Shown: one piece after another, positions 9,205-17,792 of the stretch
How the letters are laid out: each line of letters begins with the position of its first letter
Position numbering within the stretch: the first letter of the stretch is position 1
Assembly (NCBI RefSeq): GCF_016900895.1
Contig: NZ_JAFEUN010000031.1
Location: 1-39,928, forward strand
Origin: Parashewanella hymeniacidonis
GTDB lineage: Bacteria; Pseudomonadota; Gammaproteobacteria; Enterobacterales; Shewanellaceae
Length of the DNA stretch: 39,928 nucleotides
Reading direction: 5' to 3'
Notes under the pieces: model-generated
Told to the model about the DNA's origin: nothing
What the model saw: the letters and a program-made list of their open reading frames with translations, nothing else
Database searches by the model: none
Position numbers and translations under genes: made by a program

Positions 9205-9540
9205 ATGAGTGAAGTCGCTGCATCTGATCAAGAGTCGCGTAATTTAGGTATGCTGCTTTGGATTGGAACGATTTTCTTTGGATTCATACCGGGTCTTATC
9301 TTGTATCTTATTAAGAAAGACGATCAATATGTTCAAGAACAAGCTAAAGAAGCGTTGAATTGGTCTATAACTTCAATGATTGGTTATGCTATTTCAACAG
9401 TATTAGTGTTTATTGTCGTCGGCTTTCTTGGTTATATGATATTAGGTATCGCCCATTTAATCTTTTGTATTCTTGGTGCAATCAAAGCCAGCAATGGTGA
9501 AGATTACCGAGTCAAATATACGTTGAGATTATTGAAATAG
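9205..9540 (+). CDS. DUF4870 family small membrane protein
   Basis: A 111-aa protein of typical DUF4870 size and layout: a short polar N-terminus, a first hydrophobic segment with FFGFIPGLILYLIKKDD, the conserved QAKEALNWSIT segment, two further hydrophobic spans, and a closing FCILGAIKASNGEDYRVKY motif. It should be an inner-membrane protein with about three helices; the molecular role of the family is unknown. An AAGGA ribosome site precedes the ATG. The gene is monocistronic, with a strong hairpin 29 nt after the stop. It is divergent from the DUF1800 gene, with about 190 bp of AT-rich intergenic DNA between. Confidence 0.9.
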   Translation: MSEVAASDQESRNLGMLLWIGTIFFGFIPGLILYLIKKDDQYVQEQAKEALNWSITSMIGYAISTVLVFIVVGFLGYMILGIAHLIFCILGAIKASNGEDYRVKYTLRLLK

Positions 9541-9568
9541 TTAATTGTGAACGTTCCTTAGCCTTTAA

Positions 9569-9611
9569 CTAGGGACTGTCTTCGATAAAGATAAACAGTC
9601 CCTAGGTTTCT
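9569..9611 (+). terminator. Hairpin terminator after the DUF4870 gene
   Basis: An 11-bp perfect stem, CTAGGGACTGT (9569-9579) with ACAGTCCCTAG (9595-9605), and a 15-nt loop, followed by GTTTCT. The stem is very stable but the U-tract is weak, so it may terminate poorly or protect the 3' end of the message. Confidence 0.65.
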
Positions 9612-9713
9612 AATCCTAAATTTTGCAAAATTATTGTGTCATATTCTGAATCAATCTAAATGTATAATGATGTGATTGATATCCTTTTGACGTTACAAAA
9701 AGAGGATATAAAA

Positions 9714-10522
9714 ATGGTGAAATTAAAAAAATTGTTCGATTTTTATGTATATCATTTATACCGTTAGTTATTGTTTCTCCGGCACTGGTTCAAAGCTACT
9801 CCGAACACTCAAATGAGCAACAGCTCAATACTTATTTAAGAATGCGATTTGATTTATCTAGTGATCCTGTAATTACGTGGTGGAAAGGAAAAGTATTTGC
9901 GAAAACGCCAAACAAAAAGTTAAAGCCGATAATGGGATTTGAAGGGTTTAATATTGGTATTATTACACCGATTTAAAATCTCATAAAATACTTACGCATT
10001 GGGCCAACCTTTATTCGGGGGTGACAAATCAAGTATTAACATCAGCCATTGATCCAGTAAATAGTGATAATTTTGAATCTGCTCGCACAAACTTTCTTCC
10101 AACTAGTGATGGATATTGACTGCTCAACCAAGATGTCGTTACTGACAAGGTAAACCTGGTATCTCCCAAAGAATTTCCTAAGGCATCTATTGGTAAGAGG
10201 TACCAAGCTTCAGAGCATTTCAATTATTCAATTTCACAACAAGATGTCGCTTTAAAACGAAAGCAGCATCCCATACAGGCAAACGTGGCTAAGCACTAGT
10301 TCTTGGTTTCCTTGGATGGAAATGGGGCGAAAACAAGGAGGTTGATTGCTGATTGGAAATAGCGGTAAATATAATAGTATTAGCGAGCTACCAGAAAACA
10401 TATTGGATTACACTCAACTGAATTATCCAAAATTTCTTAGTGTGCCTGAACAGTATAAGGTGCCGAATGAAGATTCATGGACGTACTATCGAAACTGGAA
10501 GCGCAAACATCGTAATAGATAA
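9714..10522 (+). pseudogene. DUF1838 family protein, decayed pseudogene
   Basis: Three reading frames must be combined to follow one protein of roughly 270 residues. After an ATG with AGAGGA upstream, the frame shifts in the poly-A region near 9720-9740 into a signal-peptide-like stretch (FIPLVIVSPALVQS) and then RMRFDLSSDPVITWWKGKVF and GFEGFNIG. A second shift near 9960 leads to YYTDLKSHKILTHWANLYSG and AIDPVNSDNF. An in-frame TGA falls at 10117-10119. A third shift near 10285-10300 reaches SSWFPWMEMGRK, then another TGA, and a tail with DYTQLNYPKFLSVPEQY. These segments, in this order, fit my memory of DUF1838 proteins. With three frameshifts and two stops it cannot be functional. The function of the family is unknown. 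Confidence 0.72.
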
Positions 10523-10573
10523 TATGGTGATAATAACAGGACTGGCACGTTTGCTAGCCCTGTTTGTTAGCGT

Positions 10574-11089
10574 TTAACTGGCATACAGCGAAACATGCCT
10601 CTGATAATAATTTTCTATTAACTGATCATCATGTTTTATGGCTGTTAAGTCGATTCGCACACTCATCTGGTCTTTACCAAGCTCGAATAACAAAGAAAAA
10701 TCATATTTGTTTTGCTCCTCACGTTGGCTCAATATTCTGATGTTGCTGTGAATGGGGAGATCTTAAAAGCACGGCTCTAAACAAATGACTCTTTGATCAG
10801 TGACAAAAAAGCGTGAATGCTCCGTTTCTGGGTGTAAACGATTTAACAAGATTTTACTGATTTGTTGGCACGAATTTAAAATGAGTGTGTCGCTAATGAC
10901 GGCACGTAACTCATCGTTTTTTAATTGAGTTTTATATTCATCTTTGAGTTGAAAACTGATGTTAAAGTCGTCAGAATTTTTATTTGAAATAAGATTTTCG
11001 AATTCAAAGCTATAAATATTTTGAATGGAACTTCGAGCATGAGATTGATTGGCGAGTTCCTGACAAAACTCAGAATAAGTGATCAACAT
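10574..11089 (-). pseudogene. Unknown 171-codon gene interrupted by an in-frame TAA
   Basis: An ORF of 108 aa begins at the ATG at 11089 and stops at TAA 10765-10763. The same frame then stays open for 62 more codons to a second TAA at 10576-10574, with clearly protein-like sequence (for example YDFSLLFELGKDQMSVRIDL). The simplest reading is one soluble protein of about 171 residues broken by a nonsense mutation; readthrough or a functional 108-aa product cannot be excluded. No signal peptide, membrane span or family is recognised. It lies next to the DUF1838 pseudogene and is convergent with it, so the whole region seems to be decaying. No strong ribosome site is visible. Confidence 0.55.
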
Positions 11090-11453
11090 TGTCTTGCATC
11101 CTTTACTACAACAAAAATCAGTACGGGGAAACTAAGTCTAGGATATTCAATGTATTTTTCTAGTGAGAGTAGTGGCGAAACTTCAAAGTCAGTGTAAAAA
11201 GGGAACTTTATCGAAATTTCTCGTAAAAAGTGCATAAGACAGTACCAAAAGTTTACTCGTCTATCGTGTTGATTTTAAATGATAGTTAGGCATCAGGACT
11301 AAAGTTTATATGACAAATTCGCTAAAATTTGCACTATCCAATTGCACCAAACTTGGTTCCACTTTACAATATGCGCCTTAAATTCTGATGTGTGGTGTGT
11401 CGGTTATTCGCATACTCCGTCTACTTATTAACCTAATAGATTAAAGTTGAATC
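11090..11453 (+). other. Intergenic region upstream of the second EF-G gene
   Basis: In 364 bp of AT-rich DNA I see no ORF, repeat or RNA gene. It must hold the promoter of the EF-G gene and probably that of the divergent broken gene, but no -35/-10 pair is good enough to assign. No convincing Shine-Dalgarno sequence lies before the EF-G ATG, although ATTAAAG is present. Confidence 0.5.
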
Positions 11454-13538
11454 ATGGCTGACTTATCAAAATACAGAAACATTGGTATTTTTGCTCACGT
11501 TGACGCGGGTAAAACTACGACCACTGAGCGTATCCTAAAGCTTACCGGTAAAATTCATAAGATTGGTGAGGTTCACGATGGTGAATCTACTACTGACTTC
11601 ATGGAGCAGGAAGCTGAGCGTGGTATTACCATTCAGTCAGCTGCAGTTAGCTGCTTCTGGAATGATCACCGTTTTAACGTTATTGATACTCCTGGACACG
11701 TTGACTTCACAGTTGAAGTATATCGTTCTCTTAAAGTTCTTGACGGTGGTGTTGGTGTATTCTGTGGTTCAGGCGGTGTTGAGCCTCAATCAGAAACTAA
11801 CTGGCGTTATGCGAACGAATCTGAAGTTGCTCGTATCATCTTCGTAAACAAATTGGACCGTATGGGTGCTGATTTCTTACGTGTTGTTAAGCAAACTAAA
11901 GACGTTCTAGCGGCTAACCCATTGGTAATGGTATTACCAATCGGTATCGAAGACGAATTCTCTGGTGTTGTTGATCTACTTACTCGTAAAGCATGGGTAT
12001 GGGATGAAACAGGCCAAGCTGAAAACTACAAGATCGAAGACATTCCAGCCGATATGGTTGATCAGGTAGAAGAATACCGTGAAATGTTGATCGAAACTGC
12101 TGTTGAGCAAGACGACGATCTTATGGAAGCTTACATGGAAGGCGAAGAGCCATCTATGGAAGACATTAAACGTTGTATCCGTAAAGGTACTCGTACAATG
12201 GCATTCTTCCCTACATACTGTGGTTCTGCATTTAAGAACAAAGGTATGCAGTTGTTACTTGACGCTGTTGTTGATTACTTGCCTGCGCCAGACGAAGTTG
12301 ATCCACAGCCTCTTACTGACGAAGAAGGTAATGAAACTGGCGAACACGCAATTGTTTCTACTGAAGAACCATTCAAAGCACTAGCATTCAAAATTATGGA
12401 TGACCGTTTTGGTGCTCTTACGTTCGTACGTATCTATTCTGGTAGCATCAAGAAGGGTGACACCATCCTTAACTCTGCTACAGGTAAAACTGAGCGTGTT
12501 GGTCGTATGGTTGAGATGCAAGCTGATGAGCGTAACGAATTAGATTCAGCACAAGCTGGTGACATCATCGCTATTGTGGGCATGAAAAACGTTCAAACTG
12601 GTCACACATTATGTGATGTTAAGAACCCATGTACCCTTGAAGCTATGGTATTCCCTGAGCCAGTTATCTCTATCGCTGTATCTCCTAAAGATAAAGGCGG
12701 AAGTGAGAAAATGGGTATCGCAATCGGTAAGATGGTTGCAGAAGATCCATCATTCCGTGTTGAAACTGATGAAGATTCAGGTGAAACCATCCTTAAAGGT
12801 ATGGGTGAGCTTCACTTAGATATTAAAGTTGATATCTTGAAGCGTACTTATGGCGTTGACCTAATTGTAGGTGAGCCACAAGTTGCTTACCGTGAGACGA
12901 TTACTCAGTTGGTTGAAGATTCTTATACGCATAAGAAGCAATCTGGTGGTTCTGGTCAATTTGGTAAGATTGACTACGTTATCAAACCAGGTGAGCAAAA
13001 CACTGGTTTCACATTCAGCTCTAAAGTTGTTGGTGGTAACGTACCTAAAGAATTCTGGCCTGCAGTTGAGAAAGGTTTCGCATCTATGATGCAAACTGGT
13101 ACTGTTGCTGGATTCCCAGTACTTGACGTTGAACTTGAACTTGTAGATGGTGCTTTCCACGCAGTTGACTCGTCAGCTATCGCGTTTGAAATCGCTGCTA
13201 AAGGTGCATTCCGTCAATCTATGCCAAAAGCAGGCGCACAGCTTCTTGAGCCTGTGATGCACGTTGACGTATTCAGTCCAGAAGACAACGTAGGTGACGT
13301 TATTGGTGACCTTAACCGTCGTCGCGGTATGATCAAAGATCAAATGGCTGGCGTTACCGGTGTTCGTATTAAGGCTGACGTACCGTTATCAGAAATGTTC
13401 GGTTACATCGGTTCTCTACGTACAATGACATCTGGTCGTGGTCAATTCTCTATGGAATTCTCACACTACAGTGCATGTCCAAACAGTGTTGCTGAAAAAG
13501 TAATTGCTGAAGTTAAAGAAAGAGACGCTAAGAAGTAA
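11454..13538 (+). CDS. fusA2: Elongation factor G, second (stand-alone) paralogue
   Basis: A 694-aa complete EF-G. The GTPase motifs are intact: [12 protein letters not shown] (about residues 14-25), the switch II DTPGH (about 79-83) and NKLD (about 132-135). The RGIT switch I segment, domain IV and the C-terminal domain are also present. EF-G moves tRNAs and mRNA during translocation and helps recycle ribosomes. The gene stands alone with its own terminator and not in an rpsL-rpsG-fusA-tuf operon, which marks it as the second EF-G found in Shewanella, Vibrio and relatives. Codon use is strongly biased (GGT, CGT, GAC, AAC), suggesting high expression under some condition. It is the most conserved gene here. 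How it divides work with the main EF-G cannot be told from the sequence. Confidence 0.9.
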   Translation: MADLSKYRNIGIFAHVDAGKTTTTERILKLTGKIHKIGEVHDGESTTDFMEQEAERGITIQSAAVSCFWNDHRFNVIDTPGHVDFTVEVYRSLKVLDGGVGVFCGSGGVEPQSETNWRYANESEVARIIFVNKLDRMGADFLRVVKQTKDVLAANPLVMVLPIGIEDEFSGVVDLLTRKAWVWDETGQAENYKIEDIPADMVDQVEEYREMLIETAVEQDDDLMEAYMEGEEPSMEDIKRCIRKGTRTMAFFPTYCGSAFKNKGMQLLLDAVVDYLPAPDEVDPQPLTDEEGNETGEHAIVSTEEPFKALAFKIMDDRFGALTFVRIYSGSIKKGDTILNSATGKTERVGRMVEMQADERNELDSAQAGDIIAIVGMKNVQTGHTLCDVKNPCTLEAMVFPEPVISIAVSPKDKGGSEKMGIAIGKMVAEDPSFRVETDEDSGETILKGMGELHLDIKVDILKRTYGVDLIVGEPQVAYRETITQLVEDSYTHKKQSGGSGQFGKIDYVIKPGEQNTGFTFSSKVVGGNVPKEFWPAVEKGFASMMQTGTVAGFPVLDVELELVDGAFHAVDSSAIAFEIAAKGAFRQSMPKAGAQLLEPVMHVDVFSPEDNVGDVIGDLNRRRGMIKDQMAGVTGVRIKADVPLSEMFGYIGSLRTMTSGRGQFSMEFSHYSACPNSVAEKVIAEVKERDAKK

Positions 13539-13564
13539 TTCTGGCTTTTACTCTTTAATTACAA

Positions 13565-13590
13565 GCCGCTGTAATGTCAGCGGTTTTTTT
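13565..13590 (+). terminator. Intrinsic terminator of fusA2
   Basis: A G+C-rich stem (GCCGCTG with CAGCGG, loop TAATGT) is followed by seven T residues, 27 nt after the EF-G stop codon. It is a textbook Rho-independent terminator, and it shows that the downstream 390-aa gene is transcribed separately. Confidence 0.92.
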
Positions 13591-13662
13591 ATGCCTTATG
13601 AAAAATGACAAAGACTCTCTAAAAGTATTAAGAAAGCTTAATTTAACTTTTAATTCATTCAC

Positions 13663-13691
13663 TTGTTACGCAACTCAAGGATTACTATACT
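13663..13691 (+). promoter_or_regulatory. Sigma-70-type promoter for the 390-aa gene
   Basis: TTGTTA (13663-13668) and TATACT (13686-13691) are separated by exactly 17 bp, close to the sigma-70 consensus. The predicted transcript start is near 13698, about 25 nt before the ATG at 13724, leaving room for the GAGGAACG ribosome site. The fusA2 terminator just upstream supports an independent promoter. Confidence 0.65.
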
Positions 13692-13723
13692 CAGCTTATG
13701 AAAACTAATTTGAGGAACGAATA

Positions 13724-14896
13724 ATGAGTACAAGTGTAACGCCGCAACGTGTTTCTCAGAGTGATTTTAGTTCTCCAGGCGATATCCCTCTTCAACCGAT
13801 GGGGCAAACTGGTTCAGGTCGTGTTTCTCAAAATTCGACTCAAGGTAATCAATTTAATCCAGAACAAGCCCCACTATCTGAATCGTATGATCTTGATGCT
13901 CCTAAAAATGTATCTGATGCCGAGCGCAAGGTCGCAGAGGCGCAAAACAAGCAAATGAATACGTTAGTCAATAACTTCAAAGAAGCGCAAGAAGCGGGTT
14001 GTGAAACCGCTGCAATGGATATTCTTGAACGTATTTACGGGTTGATAGGCCATACCGCATTGCTAGCGGGTGCAATTCTTTTGACCGGAGTAACGCTTGG
14101 CGCTGCTACGCCACTCGCTATTTGGGCTGGGGCTGGTGTTGCAGTGAGTACGGCCGATTTGTGTTGCTCAACGATTAATTTAGGCTTAAGAGCCGCCGGT
14201 AAAGATGGCTTCAAATATCATGGCGATTCTATATCAAATATCACGGAGGCATTACTTCGTAAAGGTGGTATGGATGATCAAGAAAAAATAGATAAAATCA
14301 CCAACGTTATTTCTAACTATTGCATTCGGTTTCCACTTGGAGGTTTGACGGCTCGTCCAAATTTAATGCATCGAGCTGGACATCTCACTCAAGATAGTCA
14401 GTTTAATCAATTGTTCAGAGGTTATGATATTCGAGACCCTAGATTATTTCCGGGTAATGCTAAGGAAAAAGCAAGAGCGCTTATGGAGAAACGGAAAGCG
14501 AACGGAGAGTTAAATTTTGAGGTTGGTGGTAGTAAGCCTAAAAAATCAGAGGCCACTCCTCCTTCAGGTGCTCGGCACACTCCACAAGCAAGACTGAATT
14601 CGAACTCAAGTCAAGCTGGACAAGTTAATACTCATAATCAACAAAATGTGTCTCCTGCTGATGCCAATGATGACTCATCAGGGTTAAATTTAGAGGCCGA
14701 ACTTGGTTCTGAATTAGCGCATGAAGCTAACAATGCTGCAAATCGAGGACGTGAGCAAGCACTTAATGAATCACTAGAAGCGTTAACTGAATCCTTACCT
14801 GATTCGAGACAAGCAAGCCTAAATGAAAGTGTTTCAATTGCAAGCCACGACAATGCTAACGTCGATCTCATGAATCATAATCGTTTACGGGTGTAA
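13724..14896 (+). CDS. Unknown 390-aa protein, effector/translocator-like
   Basis: No known domain is recognised. Residues 1-65 are Ser/Gln/Pro-rich and disordered with no Sec signal. A helical segment (about 66-105) leads into two hydrophobic helices (about 110-150, TALLAGAILLTGVTLGAA and PLAIWAGAGVAVSTADLCC). A charged middle follows, and the last 130 residues are again Ser/Asn/Gln/Glu-rich and disordered. A polar secretion-signal-like N-terminus with an internal hydrophobic hairpin is typical of type III translocators and membrane-inserting effectors, which is an inference. There is a good ribosome site (GAGGAACGAATA before the ATG) and its own promoter. The 3' end overlaps the convergent recJ by 29 bp. 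No chaperone gene is adjacent. Confidence 0.65.
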   Translation: MSTSVTPQRVSQSDFSSPGDIPLQPMGQTGSGRVSQNSTQGNQFNPEQAPLSESYDLDAPKNVSDAERKVAEAQNKQMNTLVNNFKEAQEAGCETAAMDILERIYGLIGHTALLAGAILLTGVTLGAATPLAIWAGAGVAVSTADLCCSTINLGLRAAGKDGFKYHGDSISNITEALLRKGGMDDQEKIDKITNVISNYCIRFPLGGLTARPNLMHRAGHLTQDSQFNQLFRGYDIRDPRLFPGNAKEKARALMEKRKANGELNFEVGGSKPKKSEATPPSGARHTPQARLNSNSSQAGQVNTHNQQNVSPADANDDSSGLNLEAELGSELAHEANNAANRGREQALNESLEALTESLPDSRQASLNESVSIASHDNANVDLMNHNRLRV

Positions 14897-16607
14897 TTTG
14901 TTTCACCATCAATTGTAAACTCGTATTGCCTCTAAACTCATTAATATCTAATGTATAAACCAATGAAACCCTTTGGGTTTGTGTATTTGGCCACACATTT
15001 AAATCAACATTAAAAGCAATTGCATCAACTAAGCGACGACCACAAGTTGTCTCGAGCACTAACTTTAAATGCTTTTCGCCTACTAACCGCTGCTGCACAA
15101 TAGTAAATTCACCATCGAAACAGGGCTCTTCAAACTCTTGACCCCAAGGGCTTGCAAATTTTAGTAAATCTGCTGTTTCTTGTTCAAGGAACTTGGCGCT
15201 TAACTCTCCGTCAGTTTTGTATTCACCGGTTAACAACTCTTCAGTGATCCATTCGTCAATAGTGGTTTCGAAATGCTGTTTAAAGACGTCAAATGCGTCT
15301 GCTTTTATTGATAAACCAGCAGCCATAGCATGACCACCAAACTTAATGATTAAACCAGGCACTTGAGTATTAATTCGGTCTAAAAGATCGCGCATGTGCA
15401 CGCCTTTTATTGAGCGTGCTGACCCTTTAATTTCGCCATTCTCTCCTAAAGCGAAAGCAATCACTGGTCGATGGTATTTATCTTTGATTCGTGACGCAAG
15501 GATACCAATAACCCCTTGATGCCAATCATCTTGATACAACGCCAAGCCTTTAGGTATTGAAGCCTCATGAACGCTAAATGCTTTCAGCATTTTTAGTGCT
15601 TCATGTTGCATACCAGCTTCCAATTCACGTCGGTCTTGGTTTAGCCCATCGAGTTCTGCAGCCATGCTGCGAGCTTTCATGATGTTGTCGCAAAGTAGCA
15701 GTTCGACACCCAAAGACATTTCATCTAAGCGCCCTGCAGCGTTCAAGCGAGGACCTACAGCAAAACCAAAGTCGGATGCGACTGCTTTCTGCGGATTACG
15801 CTTGGCAATATCAAGTAACGCCGTGATCCCTGGGCGACATTGACCTGCTCTAACTCGTTTGAGCCCAGCTTCAACTAAAATACGGTTGTTGGCGTCCAGT
15901 GGCACGACATCGGCAACCGTCCCTAAAGCGACAATATCCAATAGGCTCGCTAAATTTGGCTCTGGGATATGCTTTTGTGCGAACCAGCCTCGCGTTTTCA
16001 GCTCAGTCTTTATGGTTGTCATTAAGTAGAATGCGACCCCAACACCAGCCATGGCTTTACTGGCGAATTGGCAGCCATATTGGTTTGGATTAACAATGGC
16101 TGCTGCCTCAGGAAGCCGCTCACCAGGTAGGTGATGATCGGTAACTACGACAGGAATATCCAGTTGATTAGCTCGTTCAACGCCTGAAATGGAGGAGATG
16201 CCATTATCAACGGTGAGTAAGAGCTCTGCACCTTGTTGCTGAGCTAAATCGACGATTTCCGGACTAAGGCCATAGCCATAATCAAAGCGATTTGGAATGA
16301 GGTAATTGACTTTCCTTGTCCCCATCATTCGCAATGCCAGCATACAGACGGATGTGGATGTTGCACCGTCAGCATCAAAGTCACCAATAATAAAAATCGA
16401 TTTATTCGCTTCTATTGCCGTGGCAATTATGGCCGCCGCTTCGAGCTGGCCTTTCATCGTATTTGGACGAAGCAAGCCTTTTAATTCAAGTTGACACTGT
16501 TCAGGCATTACTCCGCGACTGGCTAAAATTTGCTTCAGTAGTGGATGTAACGAACTGGGTAAATGTGAGTCATCAACGTGTGGGCGGCGAACAATTTTAT
16601 AAGACAC
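14868..16607 (-). CDS. recJ: Single-stranded-DNA-specific exonuclease RecJ
   Basis: A 5'-3' single-strand DNA exonuclease acting in recombinational repair (RecFOR pathway) and mismatch repair. The DHH-superfamily motifs are clear: DFDADGATST, then LLTVDNGIS and VVTDHHLPGE, with the DHHA1 region (KFGGHAMAAG) and the C-terminal OB-like domain behind. From the GTG at 16607 the protein is 579 aa, matching the usual length, with a weak GGAA ribosome site. The longer version starting at a TTG at 16637 would begin inside the terminator hairpin of dsbC, so I reject it. It lies downstream of dsbC in the xerD-dsbC-recJ order seen in Shewanella and related bacteria. Confidence 0.95.
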   Translation of the reverse strand: MSYKIVRRPHVDDSHLPSSLHPLLKQILASRGVMPEQCQLELKGLLRPNTMKGQLEAAAIIATAIEANKSIFIIGDFDADGATSTSVCMLALRMMGTRKVNYLIPNRFDYGYGLSPEIVDLAQQQGAELLLTVDNGISSISGVERANQLDIPVVVTDHHLPGERLPEAAAIVNPNQYGCQFASKAMAGVGVAFYLMTTIKTELKTRGWFAQKHIPEPNLASLLDIVALGTVADVVPLDANNRILVEAGLKRVRAGQCRPGITALLDIAKRNPQKAVASDFGFAVGPRLNAAGRLDEMSLGVELLLCDNIMKARSMAAELDGLNQDRRELEAGMQHEALKMLKAFSVHEASIPKGLALYQDDWHQGVIGILASRIKDKYHRPVIAFALGENGEIKGSARSIKGVHMRDLLDRINTQVPGLIIKFGGHAMAAGLSIKADAFDVFKQHFETTIDEWITEELLTGEYKTDGELSAKFLEQETADLLKFASPWGQEFEEPCFDGEFTIVQQRLVGEKHLKLVLETTCGRRLVDAIAFNVDLNVWPNTQTQRVSLVYTLDINEFRGNTSLQLMVKQITPVNDYDS

Positions 16608-16624
16608 TATAATTTCCAAGCAAT

Positions 16625-16647
16625 AAAAAGGCGGCAAATTTGCCGCC
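16625..16647 (-). terminator. Hairpin terminator between dsbC and recJ
   Basis: The palindrome GGCGGCAAATTTGCCGCC (16630-16647) is followed on the minus strand by TTTTT, 21 nt after the dsbC stop and about 20 nt before the recJ GTG. It should stop or attenuate transcription between the two genes, although they are close together and on one strand. Confidence 0.8.
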
Positions 16648-16667
16648 TGATAATCATAACTAAATGA

Positions 16668-17387
16668 TTAATGATTTTCTATGGTCTGTAATAGACGAGC
16701 TGGCGGTTGGTAGCCTGGGATTAATGTGCCATCTTCAAGGATAATGGCTGGAGTACCATTAATGCCAAAGCTTTGACCTAATTGATACTGCTCAGCAATT
16801 TTTGCATCACACACTTTATTAGATACATCGTTACCCGCTTTAGCATCATCCATCGCTTTCAATGGATCTTTTGAACACCAAATTGATTGCATTTCTTTCG
16901 CAACTGAAGAGTTCGCCCCAGCACGAGGGAAAGCGAGATAACGAATAGTAATCCCTTCGTCATTGTATTGTTGCATTTCTTTATGAAGTTTACGACAGTA
17001 GCCACAAGTGATGTCGGTAAATACGGTGACAACATGCTTTTCGTTTTTCGCTTTGTAAACCAGCATCTCAGGTTCGAATTTTTTCAGTGCGGCAATACGA
17101 GGTTTACCCATCGCTGTTTCAGTCAGGTTTTTAAAACCATTCGATAAGTCAAACATGCTGCCGTTAATCAGCTTAGTGCCATCACTATTAATATAAAATA
17201 CACCACGATCCGTCATTGCAAGGTATAGACCTTTTATTGGTGTGTCTTGCATGGACATTACTTTCAATCCAGCAATTTTAGTTAACTTTTCTTTGATGGC
17301 GTCAATGTTAGGTTTTGCAACGCCAGCTGCATGTGCCGTTCCAAATGCTAATAAACAGCATAAGGATAAAATACGGGAGAACTTCAT
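16668..17387 (-). CDS. dsbC: Periplasmic disulfide isomerase DsbC
   Basis: A 239-aa protein with a cleavable Sec signal (cleavage likely after AHA, residue 20). The N-terminal dimerisation domain (about 25-85) is followed by a thioredoxin-fold domain carrying the active site CGYC (residues 128-131), the cis-Pro loop GTPAI, and a second Cys pair (WCSKD and KVCDAK) as in other DsbC proteins. It reshuffles wrong disulfides in periplasmic proteins and is kept reduced by DsbD, which is not in the window. An AGGA ribosome site lies 6 nt before the ATG. It is normally co-transcribed with xerD; here a repeat element separates them. Confidence 0.95.
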   Translation of the reverse strand: MKFSRILSLCCLLAFGTAHAAGVAKPNIDAIKEKLTKIAGLKVMSMQDTPIKGLYLAMTDRGVFYINSDGTKLINGSMFDLSNGFKNLTETAMGKPRIAALKKFEPEMLVYKAKNEKHVVTVFTDITCGYCRKLHKEMQQYNDEGITIRYLAFPRAGANSSVAKEMQSIWCSKDPLKAMDDAKAGNDVSNKVCDAKIAEQYQLGQSFGINGTPAIILEDGTLIPGYQPPARLLQTIENH

Positions 17388-17498
17388 GGGGTATCCTAAT
17401 TAAGGTTAATGCTATCAGTGGTCTCTTCATTAGACCTGAGTAATTGCTTAAAAGTTACAACCTTATTCTCCTTAAAGCAAATATTCATATAGTGTGAT

Positions 17499-17765
17499 TA
17501 TACCCATGATACTTGAAGATACATGTTTCAGGACTTTTTCAGCGCCAATTCTTTGAGGCGCATTAGCGAAGGAATATCGGGATTCTTTCGAGCTAATGTA
17601 ACAAAGAAGAATTGGCGCTGAGAAGTCCACGAAGTGCGAGTTGCACAGCTTGTTACTCTTCGTTGCCAGTGCTAACAATAGCTCACTATTGCCGCACACT
17701 GTCGCCTTGATTAACAAGTTGTGCATTCTCGCTGAAATCGAGCATCTTCAGGTATCATGGGTATA
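17499..17765 (-). repeat. 267-bp MITE-like palindromic element, copy 1
   Basis: Bounded by 22-bp terminal inverted repeats, TATACCCATGATACTTGAAG... and its complement, with one mismatch, inside a flanking TA. Internal inverted repeats (around AGCGCCAATTCTT and AAGAATTGGCGCT) should fold the transcript into a long branched hairpin. It is nearly identical to 29880-30146 in the opposite orientation: two substitutions, one 2-bp indel and an end base. It carries an open frame of about 84 codons, which I regard as fortuitous. No transposase is present. It lies between xerD and dsbC. Confidence 0.85.
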
Positions 17766-17792
17766 AGCTTGGAATAAGAGAGTGATACATAA

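Noticed and set aside
10029-10223. A 64-codon minus-strand ORF
   Set aside because: It is the antisense shadow of the decayed DUF1838 gene and has no ribosome site or family likeness.
12861-13160. ORFs in other frames inside the EF-G gene, including this 99-codon antisense ORF
   Set aside because: They are by-products of the strongly biased codons of fusA2 and have no independent signals.
16608-16637. A longer RecJ starting at TTG 16637
   Set aside because: The added codons fall in the dsbC terminator and its T-run, and starting at GTG 16607 gives the normal family length.
17472-17726. An 84-codon ORF on the minus strand, repeated almost unchanged at 29917-30171
   Set aside because: It lies wholly within the palindromic element plus a few flanking bases, its conservation is explained by the near identity of the two copies, and its C-terminus differs by running into unrelated flanking DNA. 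I treat it as fortuitous.
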